Under the pieces are notes generated by a model, which searched no databases, was not told where the DNA came from, and worked only from the letters and a program-made list of their open reading frames with translations. Source: JANQOH01 sp965200095 (GTDB lineage Bacteria > Pseudomonadota > Alphaproteobacteria > UBA7887). From it: DNA of 64,000 nucleotides. This document shows positions 63,816 through 64,000 of the stretch, in pieces (the stretch's first letter is position 1; the number at the start of each line of letters is the position of its first letter). Position numbers and translations under genes: made by a program. Where the stretch lies: positions 62,001 to 126,000 of the forward strand of contig OZ241350.1 of the NCBI GenBank assembly GCA_965200095.1. Direction: 5' to 3'.

Positions 63816-63863
63816 ATTCCTGTGGGGCAGGTGCAACCTGTCCCGTATGAGGAGACGGAATCG

Positions 63864-64000
63864 ATGAACAGGATTCTCTCGTCCGGCCGGCGGCGCGTCG
63901 CCGCACTGGCCTGTGCCGCCGCGGCGGTCGCCGCCCCGGCGAGCGCCGAAGACCCCATCAAAATCGGCGTGCTGCATTCGCTTTCGGGAACGATGGCGAT
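63864..64000 (+). CDS. urtA: Urea/amide ABC transporter binding protein, N-terminal part
   Basis: Cut by the right edge after 45 codons. A signal peptide (RVAALACAAAAVAAPASAED) precedes IKIGVLHSLSGTMAI, the hallmark N-terminus of UrtA and the related FmdD amide-binding proteins. It would capture urea or short amides in the periplasm for the UrtBCDE transporter. AGGAGACGGAATCG precedes the ATG. A consensus sigma-54 promoter upstream supports nitrogen control. FmdD is the main alternative. Confidence 0.78.
   Translation, partial: MNRILSSGRRRVAALACAAAAVAAPASAEDPIKIGVLHSLSGTMA

Overview
The window is a GC-rich chromosomal segment from an alphaproteobacterium, probably Rhodospirillales-like or a related uncultured lineage. 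The lineage call is inference from gene content: an alphaproteobacterial-type SerC next to SerA, HisZ next to PurA, a Bpt N-end-rule transferase, zinc-free L31 near an ABC exporter, and a UrtA-type urea transporter. Most genes are closely packed, often with 4-nt ATGA or GTGA overlaps, and third codon positions are nearly always G or C.

Layout. 1-4.5 kb: end of an ABC solute-binding protein, accA and secA. 4.8-8.9 kb: an acyl-CoA catabolic operon (acyl-CoA dehydrogenase, class III CoA-transferase, FAS1-like dehydratase, alpha/beta hydrolase). 9-16.2 kb: an accessory stretch with a DNA methyltransferase fused to an Mrr-like nuclease, two oxidoreductases, an MmeI-like restriction-modification protein and a winged-helix/deoxyribosyltransferase-like protein. 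16.2-17.3 kb: dispersed palindromic repeats. 17.3-25.4 kb (minus strand): lysS, an acyl-CoA carboxyltransferase, and a glycan operon of three glycosyltransferases plus asnB. 25.5-28.1 kb: fdhD, mobA and a VapC toxin with an unusual RAMA-containing antitoxin. 28.2-34.1 kb: a FrnE-like DsbA protein, purA, hisZ, serA and serC. 34.1-36 kb: a repeat-bearing intergenic region and a Schlafen-type pseudogene. 36-45 kb: thrH, a GST, a TRAP binding protein, bpt, an SLC13 permease, a thioesterase, a small biotin carrier, a CitE-like lyase, a Sel1-peptide deformylase fusion, a queuosine-precursor transporter and rpmB. 45.4-55.4 kb: two tandem giant autotransporter genes, one with a 25-nt poly-C tract just after its start. 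55.6-58.5 kb: bfd and bfr, a 158-bp tandem repeat array, and rpmE. 58.5-64 kb: cyaY, an ABC exporter, a proline iminopeptidase, an enoyl-CoA hydratase, an MDR oxidoreductase, and the start of urtA behind a sigma-54 promoter.

How it works together. Serine synthesis may be complete locally if ThrH serves as phosphoserine phosphatase beside SerA and SerC. Bfd and Bfr form an iron storage and release pair. FdhD and MobA serve molybdenum enzymes encoded elsewhere. The most unusual material is the phase-variable tandem autotransporter locus, which lies between clusters of palindromic repeats, the Sel1-deformylase fusion, the RAMA antitoxin, the methyltransferase-nuclease fusion, and two repeat families (a short terminal-inverted-repeat element and a composite palindromic element that has expanded into a 158-bp array).
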